Assembly (NCBI RefSeq): GCF_021018805.1
Contig: NW_026960608.1
Location: 62,001-126,000, forward strand
Reading direction: 5' to 3'
DNA length: 64,000 nucleotides
Origin: Prinia subflava
Taxonomy: Eukaryota > Chordata > Aves > Passeriformes > Cisticolidae
Part shown: positions 1-10,559 of the stretch, one piece after another
Position numbering within the stretch: the stretch's first letter is position 1
How the letters are laid out: each line of letters opens with the position of its first letter
Translations under genes and position numbers: made by a program
Notes under the pieces: model-generated
The model's database searches: none
What the model was told of the DNA's origin: nothing
Seen by the model: the letters and a program-made list of their open reading frames with translations, nothing else

Positions 1-112
1 ACCCCATGCTGGCCTGTGGCTGATGTAGTGATCCAGCTGCTGATCCAGCTGAGGCCCACGGGTGCCCTAGGGAGCACTGAGTCCCACTTTCACCCCAGCG
101 TTTCTTGCTCAC

Positions 113-241
113 CCAGTCGTCATCCACACAGATGGGCCAGCTCTTCTCAGACTGGCAGCTGGAGGGGGACTTGTGCTCCACAATCCTGGGACCACGCACT
201 CCTGCACCCACCTGTTCAAAGGTACTCTCTCCATCTTGTGC
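113..241 (-). CDS. FGA: FGA exon 2: fibrinopeptide A and GPR knob
   Basis: This 129-nt exon has phase 0 at both ends. The translation shows the likely signal-peptidase boundary (AW|AQ), a 15- to 16-residue fibrinopeptide A ending GAGVR, then GPRIVEH. The next cysteines (SSCQ and PICV) match the positions of the N-terminal disulfide cysteines of alpha chains. The first 112 bases of the window are intron 2, and no further coding sequence is visible there. Confidence 0.88.
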
Positions 242-3200
242 CTGCCAGGAGGAAAAAGGGGAAAAGTAAAACCAAGGTTAAGTGAACAGCTGTCGAGGGA
301 GCAGAAACACAATGCTGATGTCCTCAAACATTCAGCTGGTGGGTGGCAATCACAGCCATCTGCTAAGCATCACACCCAACGGTGCAAGGATTTTATTCCA
401 AAATTTTTTGTAAGATATGGTTTTGTTTGTTTTGTCAGAATAAAGCTTCACATCTCTTAAAACTGATGCTTTTATGCAGAGACCTAGTGATGCTCAGGAT
501 ATATTATGATAATATCATTCCACAGAAATATTTTGTCCTGTGTGTAAATATAAAATTAAGTTGAAATTAGACTGAAACTGGAAAAGTAAAAGTAAATACT
601 TTAAAAATACTATTCCCATTAGCTGCAATACTCTAAAATTCTTATTGTTACTTCACCACCTTCAGTCTACACAAAAGTAGCTTACATATATATGAGTTTT
701 TCCATTAATGTTTGTGATTTTAATCACAGTTGCTAACTGGAAGCTTGTAGCATGGTTTTGCCTGACAAAAAGAGCAAGAAAGTGTTACATTCCCCTGTGG
801 GAATGGTTTCTCCCCCCTCAGGGACCCCTAGAGCTTGTACCATGTAGTTTGACCCTTCCCTCCCTTTCTGACCCCATTGGCTGTGTCCCAATTTGCCCCT
901 CCCTGACAAGAGCTGAGAAAAGACCCTGTTCCTCTGTGCATGCCCTCTTTCCCTCTGGAGACCACCTGGAATAAACATCTTACTGCAGCTAAGGGTTAGA
1001 GCCTCTTTTGAGTCCTTTTTCCTGTCTATGATATATTCCTCCAGAGCCTGACAAGGCCTGAGCTAGCTTAGACCCTCGGAGGGGTTAAAAAGGAGGATTT
1101 ATTATCAATTGGCACCCAATTGGGTTTTTATGAATTTCTAGAAGCCCACGCAAAGCTGGAGATCCCCAAACAGGGTCTCAGAAGCTTTTTGGGACGATCA
1201 ATTACCCTAGGCACTTTTGGCCGCATTTTTTAGCTATAAGTGTGTAGGGATAGAGCTCCTAGCTCGTGTTTTTCGCCCAATCACGAGTGAGCTTAAGGCA
1301 GGAACTTCAGTTGCACCTGGCTCAGCACCACACTCCCACAGATCAGGTAAGTACCTCCATTTGGCTGTTACTCCGGGAATAACCTTCAAACTGGGAGGGA
1401 GTAATTTCTTACCATTGGGACTGTGGTAGGCGGGCAGGCACTAGGACCCAGCGGCAAGAATCGCGGTTGGTTATTTTTTCTTTTTTTTTTCTGCTGGTGG
1501 CTGCCTGCTGGCCCCTGGAGCCGCTTTGCCCCAGGGAGCCGGGTTTTTTGGGGAAACCCTGGCCCGGACACGTCCACAGGTCCCCCACAAGCCAGGCAAG
1601 GCTGCGAGACCCCCCCGGTGCCACCAGAGCTGGAAAAATGGCGCGAAAAAGCGATCTCAGCCCTGGAGTTTCCCATCCTGTATTCTCTGTATCTAGGAGC
1701 CAGTTTGTCGCATCCGGAGGGTGGATTTTGAACAAATAGCTTTCAAAAATATCAAATTATGGGCGTTCAGCTATCTGTTCACCAAAAGAGTGTATTAAAA
1801 CAGCTTCAAGATCTTTTAACTAATGTTAGAATTTCCAAAAGGCTGCAGAAAAAATTCATTTGCTGACTGGAAAATGAGTTCACAGAAGCTGACCTGATAC
1901 AAATAGATACTGTGTCTTTCTGGGACCGTGTGGGTAGTGTTATTACAGAAAGAGTACAGGGTAATGATCACAATGCTTCTTTATTTATTCCCATATTTTT
2001 GCAAGCTCGTAAACAGCTCCTGGAGTTACAAAAAACCAGCCAGCCGCAGAAACCTCCTCCATGTAACCCTCTCTCCTACCCTCCTTTATATCCTGGCTTA
2101 CCATCCTCCCGGCAGCCCTTTAACACAGCAGGTTTTTCTCCAGCAGACTCCTTTAGGGGTGGAATGCCTCCCCAGGGCTCTGGCCATGCTGCAGATCCCC
2201 TGGATGCCACACTCCACGTGGCGGACAATAATGGAGGCTGCCATGTGCCCTGACCTTCTTCCCATAATCCCTTTTTCCCCCCGATCTCCGCTCCTACTCC
2301 TTACCCTTTCCCCAATCCCTTTGTCCCTTCGGCAGCCCCGCCCCACCGCCCCTCTCCCTGCCTCCCTCCTGGCTGCTGCGGCAGCAGTGAAGGGGGCGGG
2401 GCAGTCTCACCTTACAGCCACAGCGGGGGGGTGTGAGTGCACAGCGGGGGGAGGGGAACAGCCTCGGCTGCTGAGCCAGGACAAAGACAGAATGCCTCCT
2501 CTTCCCAACCCCCAAGGGATTGCAAACGCTGTACCTCCCATAACCTCAGACACTGGGAGACCAGCAGAAATTTTAAGACCTGTGGCAAATGCAGATGAAA
2601 ACATTTTCTCTGTTGCTCCTGTCACATATGTTGGTAGAAAGCGGGGAGTCAGTCAATACCAGCCACTTTCCTACCAGGATAAGAAAGAACTTTGCAAAGT
2701 CCAACGTGAATTTGGCAGATCTAGTGCAAAATTTAAGGGCATGTTTCGAGCCACATTTAATTCTAATGAAATGGTTCCCAGAGACATCAAAGACTTGTTT
2801 AGATGTCTGTTATCTGTGGGATAATATGTGGAAAAGAGCTTTGAGAACATTATTACAGGAGATTCAGCAAACCCCTAATGCAGCTAAAGACACTGAGGGA
2901 GATGATATTACAATTGAACATCTGTGTGGTGAAGGTGCCTGGCATTGCCCAGAAAAACAAACTCGAGTGTTATCCAAGCCAATTTTACTTAGGATTAGTA
3001 CTGTTGCAGAGAAAATGTTTTATCAGCTCCCAACAATGGAAGAGAAGGGCAGCTATGTCAATATTAAACAATTTGCTACAGAGAATTTCTTGCAGTGTGT
3101 TGATCGTCTGAGGACACAGGTGGAAACAAGTACAAGACCCCGTGGGGCAGGCAGAACTGATTAAGGAGATGGCTCAAAGGAATGCTAACGAGACCTGTCG

Positions 3201-6200
3201 TAGAATTATTCTTAGCCATCCCCTAGAACCTCCGCCTACTCTGTCCCAGATGATAGAAGCTTGTTCAAGGAGGGCAGAAATGTTCTGCACATCTGAAAGA
3301 AATCCAGGACCTGCACACCCACAGCCTACAGACCCTGCGGTACCAAACCCAAGCAGGCAACCAATGCCACCAGACCAACTGCAGCGCATCATCTGCCTCT
3401 GCTGCAAGAAACCAGGACACTTTGCCAGAACCTGCCCTCAGACCCAGAAGCAGAAGAAATCCAACAAACAAAAAAACTGAATTTAGAGCGTGTGCCCACT
3501 GTTGATACTACAACACACAAAGATATAAATATAGCTGGACTCACATTGGCAAAAGTCTCCCTCTTAAAGAAAAAGGGGGAGGGCGGGTCACAGGGTGTGG
3601 GGGTGCAGAAAAATGTAAATGTTACATGTTCAACTAACAAGGTTTGGCAGCCACTAGGCCGTTTCAGGCTTGTGACTTCCAAAGGTTTTCATTTCAGATC
3701 TACTGAGTGGATGGTCATAACAGTGGACCTGTCAAACATCTCACAGGACCTGACGGTTTACCATATGGGATTGGACAGTGAGTTTTTTGATTATTGGGGA
3801 CACAGCACACACACCCTTGGAAATTGAGATAGCTCCCATGACCATTAAGGGAAAAATAATAGGCCTCATGTTGTTGGCACGCTGCATGCACCCACCCTTT
3901 TATCTCGCAGAGGGGCAAATTCTTGCCCAAGCCATTCTGGTTCCAGCAGAGATCACAGCAGATGGAAAATCACCAGAGGTCTACTGGACAGAAGTGGTGG
4001 GAGAACCTAAACCCTCTATGGCATGCAACATTGCTTGTGGGTCAGAGCGCCTCCTAGTGGCTGGAATTTTGGACACAGGCGTGGACATCACGATCGTTCC
4101 ACAAAGCATGTGGCCATCAAACTGGGAATTACAACCTGTGGCTGGCAAACTTCAGGGCATATGAGGAATCACATTGGCAAGGATTTCAAAAAACATTGTG
4201 CAAATTGAGGGACCTGACAGACAAGTAGCAAACGTCCATCCATTCATAGCAGATTATAAGGCCCCACTGTGGGGGAGGGACACCATGTCCCAGTGGGGAG
4301 TCCAACTGGTCATTCCTAAAACACCCCAGGATTTTTGCAAATAGCCACTGTGGAGCGCCCTACCCAAAAGTTAAAGTGGTTGGAAAACACCCCGAGATGG
4401 GTAGCACAGTGGCCTTTGAGTAAAGAAAAACTCAAGGCGCTGGAAAAGCTCATGGAAGAGCAATTGGCTCAGGGACACATTGTGGTAAAAACAAGCCCCT
4501 GGAATTTCCCAATCTTTGTAATAAAGAAACTGGGGAAGGACAAGTGGAGGTTGCTCCATGATCTCTGAGAAATTAATAAAATAGTAGAAGACATGGGACC
4601 ACTCCAACCAGGGATGCCCACTCAAACAATGCTCCTTTGAGACTGGCAGTTGGCTGTCCTAGACATCAAGGACTGTTTCTTCCAAATTCTATTGCACCCC
4701 GAAGATGCCCCACGGTTTGCATTCTTAGTTCCCACTGTTAATAGAGAAGCCCCAATGAAGTTTTATCACTGGAGGGTTCTTCCCCAGGGTCTCAAATCGT
4801 CTCCTTTCACATGCCAACAATATGTAGCCTCATTACTGTCTCTGATATGCTCCAAGAGAAAAGAAGCCATCATCCTTCACTACATGGATGATGTGCTAGT
4901 GTGTGGCCCCAATGACTCTATACTCCAACACACGCTTGACCTAGTGGTTAAAGTTTTAACCTCTGCTGGATTTCAATTACAGGAGGACAAGGTTCAAAGG
5001 ATGCCACCTTGGAAGTACCTGAGTTTGCAAATCAGTGCAACGACTGTTGTTCCGCAGAGCCTAGAAATTACTTGTAATCCAAAAACTCTAGCAGATCTCC
5101 ACTCCCTGTGTGGGTCTTTGAATTGGGTAAGACCCTGGCTAGGCCTCACAAATCAAGATCTAGAACCCCTCTTCAATTTATTGAAGGGGGAGAAGGAGCT
5201 GATGTCTCCCAGGGAGCTGACCCCAGAGGCAAAGACAGCAATCAAAAAGGTGCAAAAAGCCTTGTGAGAGAGACAGGCTCATCGATGTGAGCCAAAGGTG
5301 CCTTTCCATTTCATTGTTCTAGGAAAGCTGCCATATCTGCATGGTTTGATTTTTCAATGGATCAAGGAAGAGAGAGATTCACTCTTGATCATAGAGTGGG
5401 TCTTCCTCTCCCACCAAAGATCCAAGACCATCACAGAGCCACAGGAGCTGATAGCTCAGCTGATTCGGAAGGCCAGGGTAAGATTGTGTGAATTGGCGGG
5501 TTGTGACTTTGCATGTATTCACCTCCCGGTCAGACTTTCTGAGGAGGGAAAGAACTCTCCTGAGAGATTGACCAAAGAGATGTTTGAGCATTTGCTGCAG
5601 AGTAATGCCAATCTCCAATTATCTCTGGACAGCTACAGGGGACAGATATCAGTCCATGCCCCATCCCACAAGTTGTTCAATGAGGAATTCCACCTCATTC
5701 CTCTTGAGAAGAGGAGTCGGAGACCACTCAAAGCTCTCACAGTCTTCACAGACACATCGGGGGCTTCCAACAAGTCGGTGATGACTTGGAGGAACCCACG
5801 GACTCAGCATTGGGAAGCTGATGTTGAGTTTGTGGAGGGATCCCCCAAGTGGCTGAACTGGCCGCAGTGCTAAGAGCTTTTGAGAAGTTCTCAGAACCAA
5901 TTAATTTGGTAACCGACTCTGCCTATTATCCAGAGCGGAGCAGGCTGTGCTCAAAGATATAGAGAATTAACATCTCTTCAGGTTACTTTCAAAGCTAATT
6001 CATTTGGTTTCTCATCAAGAGCATCTGTTTTACTTGATGCATGTGAGGTCACACACTGATTTGCCAGGTGAGATCGCAGAGGGGAATCGTCAGGCAGACG
6101 CCCTTGCTGCACCAGTTGAAAAGGCACATCTCCCTGATGTCTTCCAACAGGCAAAACTGAGTCACCAACATTACCATCAAAATGTGCCAGCTCTGATCCG

Positions 6201-9200
6201 ACAATTCCAGCTAACACGGAGCCAGGCTCGAGCCGTCGTGGGTACCTGTTCCAACTTGCAGCTCCAGGCCATGCCATCGATGCGCATGGGGGTTAACCCC
6301 AGGGGCCTGGGCACCTGTGAAGTGTGGCAGACAGACATCACACACATTCCTAGTTTTGGTCACCTCAAATATGTTCATGTGAGCATTGACACATATTTGG
6401 GTGCAGTGTATGCCTCTACCCAAGCAGGAGAAAAGTCTGTACATGCCAAGCAGAACCTAGTGCAAGCTTTTGCAGTGTTGGGTATTCCAAAAACAATCAA
6501 AACTGATAACGGCCCAGTGTATGTGTCCAAGGAGTTCCTAGAATTTGTCCAGCAGTGGGGAGTGGAACATAAAACTTGCATCCCCCACTCCCCCACAGGT
6601 CAAGCTGTGATTGAGCGTGCACACCAGATGCTCAAGCAGGTTTTGGCTAGACAGGGCACCTCTGCTGCCTGGATGTCTCCACAGCAGAAGCTCTGCAAAG
6701 ACATGTTTTCCATCAATTTTCTGAATTGTTCATTTGAAAACATGAGTCCACCAGTGGTACGTCATTTTAACAGTGGTAATCAGGTTAAATTGTCTCAGCG
6801 TCCACCGGTTGTGACTAGGGAACCTGAAACTTGGGAAACCAGAGGTCCCCATGAGCTGGTGACCTGGGGTCGTGGCTATGCATGTGTGGCTACTCCCTCA
6901 GGCCCTCGGTGGATTCCCCAGAAATGGGTGAAACCTTTTGTCCCCAAAAATCCAGCTCCAGCAGAAGGGGATAAGAAGCAAGTAACCAATGCTTCGAAAA
7001 GAAGACGCCACCGGATGGAGGAAAAAGAATCTTCCTAGGTGTGGATTCCTTCTGGCAGAAACAGGAACCTTTTAACATGTTTTAAAAATGTTTATTTTTC
7101 CCTTCTAGAGAAAACCTACCTCCCACTCAACCCTATGATGAACCCCATCCAAGTTGTCATCCTGCTAATGCTGAACAGTCTGGAAGCTGCATGGATCATC
7201 CCTCAGCCACGTCAGAACGTCTGGGTGACCCTGGCACAGACACTTCAGCAGGAAAACATATGTTTGTCCACTGCAGCAGCTAAGAACCCTATGTCCACCT
7301 GTCTGGTAGGAATTCCTTTGCAGGCTGGAGAATTTCCAGCAGGTTTGGACAAATATAGGTCCAACGAAATTCCAGAGTCACACACCCCACAACCACAGAA
7401 GGATCATCAAATGCAAGCTGTGTTTGCCATGAACCCCTTAGGGGAATGGGTGCGGAGTTTGGCCAAGGTAGCTCAGGAACCCCAGGAGTTAGAACTATTG
7501 GGTTCCTCCCCTGCAACATACTGCATCCATTTTTCTGTCATCCCAAAACCTTCTAGCACTGACTAGTACCACCTTATAAGACAGTTCTGGGGAAAGTTTA
7601 CTGCAAAAAGGTGGTGTCATAATATAAGCCACATTGCAGCAGACAACCCATCTCACTCTAGCCCCAGAAGCCTCCCTAGGGGATTGTTCTTGGTTTGTGG
7701 GGATCGGGCATGGGCAGGAATTCCATCCCGGCTTTTAGGAGGGCCATGTACCATAGGGCGATTGTCCGTATTGACACCCAAACAAACTTTAATTGGTGAA
7801 TGGACTCACAAAAACAAATCAGCAAACAAAATTCAAAAGAGGAGTGCTGATAATCTGGACCCGAATTGTAATTCATAAATTTTTCACTGGGCAAAGTCAA
7901 AAAGGGTTGCTGTATTCCTGTTCCTTCCGTGGGTGGCAGCAGCCAAAGCTCTAGGTGAATTGGGCCATCTAGAGTGCTGGGTGGTCAAACAGGCAAACTT
8001 AACATCCATTGCCATCAGCTCTCTCCTAGAAGACGAGGAAATTACCAGACAGGCCACCATCCAGAACCGCGCCGTGATAGATTATCTTTTATTATTGCAT
8101 GGACATGAATGCCAGGAATTTGAAGGACTCTGTTGCATGAATCTGTCCTCAAAAGCTCCAAACATCCATGCTGCCCTCCAAAGCATAAACAGCATGATTG
8201 GACAAGTGAAGCAAGAATCTGAAGATTGGATCAAGGAACTGTTCAAGGGCTGGGGATTCACAGGGTGGTGGACTTCTATAGTTAAAACAATTTTGTTACT
8301 TTTGGTTATTCTTTTCCTCGTAACCATAGCATTCAGGATCCTATGCTGTTTGATTTTCAAGGCTATTAACAGCCTCATACCTTCTACCTCAGAAGTCAAC
8401 CACATAGAGTTGGCAAACCTAAAGTGGTCTGATTTCCCTACCAACCATAAGTGGTGGGAAAACCCACACTCCGTGTCAAAATGAGCTTGATGGTTTTTTC
8501 TTGGTATCTTTTTAAACAAAAAAAGGAGGAGATGTTACATTCCCCTGTGGGAATGGTTTCTCCCCCCTCAGGGCCCCCTAGCGCTTGTACCATGTAGTTT
8601 GACCCTTCCCTCCCTTTCTGACCCCATTGGCTGTGTCCCAGTTTGCCCCTCCCTGACAAGAGCTGAGAAAAGACCCTGTTCCTCTGTGCACACCCTCTTT
8701 CCCTCTGGAGACCACCTGGAATAAACATCTTACTGCAGCTAAGGGTGAGAGCCTCTTTTGAATCCTTTTTCCTGTCTATGATATATTCCTCCAGAGCCTG
8801 ACAAGGCCTGAGCTAGCTTAGACCCTCGGAGGGGTTAACAAGGAGGATTTATTATCAAGAAAGCTACTAACATAATTTAAAAAACTATTTTAATGATGGA
8901 TGGATTTCACAGTGCTAATGGAAAGTAGAGAATTAAATACACTGAGGTTTTCATCAAACCTGAGAAGAAAAAGTGATATATACAAGCCAATTCTAGGCCA
9001 AAAAACAATAAAGATTCCTACACTGTTATCACTTAGTATTTCTTTTTTGTTCATTAAAGAAAGCCATGTTTGAGAGCTTAAGATGTAATTAGGTCTGACT
9101 GGAATCCTCAGTGCACCTTTTGTGCTTTTCAAACATTATAATTAATGCTTGAAAATATTTATGACTTCTTTTTATCATGATTGATGATTAATTCTGAAGC

Positions 9201-10193
9201 TGAGAAAATGATCCTAATTCTAGCCTCCAGGGTCAGAACCACTCTGAGGAACTGGAATGTCTTTATTAAAATCAGTAGATTCAAATTCATTAGTTTGATT
9301 AATTCATGATTTGATCTGGCCCAAGTGCCTCCTAAAAGTAGCGTATATATCCAAAAATGCCCTTTAGGCATTGACAACTCAAACAGGACTGTTTCTGTTT
9401 TGTCCCAACTGCTTCCTATAATTTCTATCATTTGTTAAAACAGGCAATTTCTTTTTAAAAAAACCAAAAAAAAAAACCAAAAAAAAAAAAAAAACAAAAC
9501 AAAAAACCCCCAACAAAGCAGTCACAAAGAAAAATGTAAAGAATATAGCATAAGATTATGGACTGAGCTCTCAATGGGAAAAAAAAAAGTTATATTAGCA
9601 CAGTTGAAAATCAAGTTTATCTTCTTCCTTATGAAAAATTTCATTCTTACTTAGCTATGGTTTAAGTTGATGTTGCTGCTACAAGAATCCTTGTTTTTAA
9701 ATGTCTTTCATAATAAAGGTATTGTGTGTCATTTGTAGGTAGAAAATCCTGCTGAAGTACTGTCCAAAGGAAAGCACAATTCATCCCAATAAACATGAAA
9801 ATTCCTGAATGGCTGGAGCCACTAGCATCCAGTCATTTATGTTTAAGACTTAGACCATCACCTATGAATGTTTGAATTCATGTTAATGGATTTTCTTTGC
9901 TGCTCCTGAAGCCAGATAGATTCAGCAAAACTGAGTTACGCAAAACTATAAAGAACTGGATACTCCAAAAGTACTGATGAAACTTCATCATTGAAGTGGT
10001 TACACTAAGCTGCTGCATATGTGTGCATTGAATTTTACAAGCTAGGTGATAGACAAAATTTATCTGTCTCATGAATGAACATTAAATAAATGCTTACTAT
10101 TCAAAAGAGAATACAAAAAGAACCAAGATAGCAAATTCATACCCAGGCTATGCTGAGGCACAGGAACACACAGAGGATCCTCACAGGTATCAT
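113..10193 (-). CDS. FGA: Fibrinogen alpha chain, 5' end only (exons 1 and 2)
   Basis: FGA encodes the alpha chain of secreted hepatic fibrinogen. Thrombin removes fibrinopeptide A to expose the GPR knob that starts fibrin polymerisation. Exon 1 (10143-10193) gives a 17-residue hydrophobic signal beginning MIPVRILCVF and ending IAW, followed by donor GTATGA. Exon 2 (113-241; acceptor GGCAG, donor GTGAGC) is exactly 43 codons in the same phase. It starts AQDGESTFEQ, carries GVR-GPR (the thrombin cleavage site plus knob A) and ends in a Cys-containing stretch, SWPICVDDDW, typical of the alpha-chain N terminus. Intron 1 runs 242-10142 and contains a whole provirus (783-8857) in the opposite orientation; without it the intron would be about 1.8 kb. 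Exon 3 onward lies left of the window. FGG, transcribed the same way, is upstream, the usual vertebrate arrangement. Identity is confident; transcription through the provirus is inferred. Confidence 0.9.
783..1107 (+). repeat. 5' LTR of provirus 1
   Basis: Begins TGTTACATTCCCCTGTGGGA and ends GGATTTATTATCA. It contains an AATAAA poly(A) signal (GGAATAAACATC, near 970). It matches 8533-8857 over its full length with eight substitutions and no indels. Confidence 0.95.
1110..1127 (+). other. Primer-binding site of provirus 1
   Basis: TGGCACCCAATTGGGTTT begins two bases after the 5' LTR. TGG plus a C-run is the usual start of a retroviral PBS. The best guess is a lysine-tRNA-type site with several changes; the tRNA was not confirmed. 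Confidence 0.6.
1341..1352 (+). promoter_or_regulatory. Putative major splice donor of provirus 1
   Basis: CAG|GTAAGT in the leader, cut after 1346, is an optimal 5' splice site. It lies upstream of gag, where a subgenomic env mRNA donor is expected. The matching acceptor is the pyrimidine tract ending TTCTAG at about 7108, just before the env ATG at 7135. Confidence 0.55.
1759..3480 (+). pseudogene. Broken gag of provirus 1
   Basis: Starts with Met-Gly (a possible myristoylation signal) at 1759. A TGA stop lies at 1864-1866 and another at 2251-2253. Frame changes lie between about 2250 and 2500, near 2810 (a short deletion compared with provirus 2) and near 3130. Recognisable parts are a PPLY late-domain-type motif in a proline-rich stretch, capsid sequence with a major-homology-type segment near 3080-3120, and one CCHC zinc knuckle (3390-3435) in which the residue after the first Cys pair is changed. 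It ends NKQKN followed by TGA at 3478-3480, directly after a slippery heptamer. It cannot encode a whole Gag. Confidence 0.9.
3471..3477 (+). other. gag-pro -1 frameshift heptamer, provirus 1
   Basis: A AAA AAC immediately before the gag TGA, in gag phase. The next frame (-1) is the protease frame. This is the same heptamer class used at the MMTV gag-pro junction. Confidence 0.8.
3492..4344 (+). pseudogene. Broken pro of provirus 1
   Basis: The frame opens after the gag stop. It shifts by one extra base near 3780 compared with provirus 2, then is cut by TGA at 4162-4164. The protease active-site triad is seen as DTG near 4074-4082, but the following residue is Val where provirus 2 has Ala. 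The frame ends at TAG 4342-4344, past the pro-pol slippery site GGATTTT (4329-4335). It is not expected to make an active enzyme. Confidence 0.85.
4335..7038 (+). pseudogene. Broken pol (RT, RNase H, integrase) of provirus 1
   Basis: The reverse transcriptase segment carries YMDD (near 4884). In-frame TGA stops lie at 4566-4568, 4638-4640 and 5265-5267. The RNase H region loses frame near 5845 (a C-run one base shorter than in provirus 2), and a short deletion follows near 5925. The integrase part is open from 6004 to TAG at 7036-7038. It has the D, D, E catalytic residues (TDITH, KTDNG, VIERAH), but one Cys of the HHCC zinc module is lost (GTCSNLQ). The integrase C-terminal end is intact here, unlike in provirus 2. 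Together these breaks make pol non-coding. Confidence 0.92.
7135..8484 (+). pseudogene. Broken env of provirus 1
   Basis: The frame begins MMNPIQVV (a signal-peptide-like start) and stays in one register to TGA at 8482-8484. It is interrupted by two nonsense codons, TAG 7564-7566 and TAA 7876-7878. The transmembrane subunit shows the CX6CC motif (C-QEFEGL-CC) near 8110-8135, followed by a Leu/Ile/Val-rich membrane span near 8280-8345. The acceptor pyrimidine tract ends TTCTAG about 27 bases before the start. Same Env type as provirus 2. Confidence 0.9.
8518..8532 (+). other. Polypurine tract of provirus 1
   Basis: AAAAAAAGGAGGAGA directly upstream of the 3' LTR TGTTACA. It is identical to the tract of provirus 2. 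Confidence 0.85.
8533..8857 (+). repeat. 3' LTR of provirus 1
   Basis: Same length and termini as the LTR at 783-1107. It follows the polypurine tract AAAAAAAGGAGGAGA (8518-8532) directly. The second copy of AGAAAG follows at 8858-8863. Confidence 0.95.
8864..10142. other. Rest of FGA intron 1, no gene seen
   Basis: AT-rich intron sequence between the provirus and FGA exon 1. It includes an A-rich run at about 9455-9515. No exon, RNA gene or defined repeat was recognised. Confidence 0.6.
10143..10193 (-). CDS. FGA: FGA exon 1: signal peptide
   Basis: Seventeen codons from ATG (10193-10191) to TGG, followed by GTATGA. The peptide is a typical short signal sequence: a basic residue at position 5, a Leu/Cys/Val-rich core, then Ala-Trp. 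It is in phase 0 with exon 2, ten kilobases downstream on the transcript. It was recognised by similarity to avian fibrinogen alpha leaders. It is too short to be found as an ORF and lies beyond the provirus, so it is easily missed. Confidence 0.85.
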
Positions 10194-10247
10194 CTTCAGG
10201 AGAAGAGCAAGAACTGATTGAAAGGATGCTCTTTGCCACTCTTTTGG

Positions 10248-10290
10248 TGCAATTTAAACCTGAATGTGAAGCTGAGATTAATCATTATGC
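10248..10290 (-). promoter_or_regulatory. FGA proximal promoter: HNF1-like and TATA-like sites
   Basis: About 80 bp upstream of the FGA ATG is GATTAATCATTA (10276-10287), a close match to the palindromic HNF1 site. HNF1 is known to drive liver expression of FGA. A TTTAAA box is at 10253-10258, about 60 bp upstream of the ATG, next to a TTGCA half-site that could bind C/EBP. The positions are seen directly; the function is inferred from known mammalian FGA promoters. Confidence 0.5.
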
Positions 10291-10490
10291 TCCCTTTTGA
10301 TTGCAGAAAAAACATGCCAAATGCCCTCCTCCCTCTTTGGTGATTACTTAAGGCCTCTTGCACAAGTTTCTGGTGTTATTTGCTCCAGTTAAGTTTGTTC
10401 AACTCCAACATGTGGGCAACACCAAGAATTCCAGGAAAAAAATTCTTTCTAAAACTGTTTCTTGTAACTGGGCAGTCAATGAATATTGGT

Positions 10491-10551
10491 GATTGACTGA
10501 GAGACGGGAAGACTGATTCGGTGAGCAGAATTTGATTTTACTCAGGTTTCC
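10491..10551. repeat. Interspersed repeat E, copy 1
   Basis: About 53 bases from GAGAGACGGGAAGACTGATT to CTCAGGTTTCC also occur at 63850-63902 with few changes. The left context ATTGA.TGAGAG is also shared. It could be the terminus of an LTR-type element; the full extent was not resolved. Confidence 0.55.
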
Positions 10552-10559
10552 CAAAAGCT

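Larger units (their letters stand above)
783..8857 (+). mobile_element. Provirus 1: full-length, decayed betaretrovirus-like ERV in FGA intron 1
   Basis: An 8,075-bp element with paired 325-bp LTRs (783-1107 and 8533-8857), each TGTTACA...TTATCA. It is flanked by a perfect 6-bp duplication AGAAAG (777-782 and 8858-8863), as betaretrovirus integrases produce. The order is LTR, PBS, leader with splice donor, gag, pro, pol, env, polypurine tract, LTR. Eight of 325 LTR positions differ by eye (about 2.5%), so it is older than provirus 2 but not ancient. All four reading frames are broken by stops and indels. It lies antisense to FGA, as expected for intronic ERVs that survive selection. Confidence 0.95.

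Noticed and set aside
1928..2824. 298-codon frame as a separate protein
   Set aside because: Its first half is out of frame with gag and its second half is capsid. It is a product of frameshifts in provirus 1, not a new gene.
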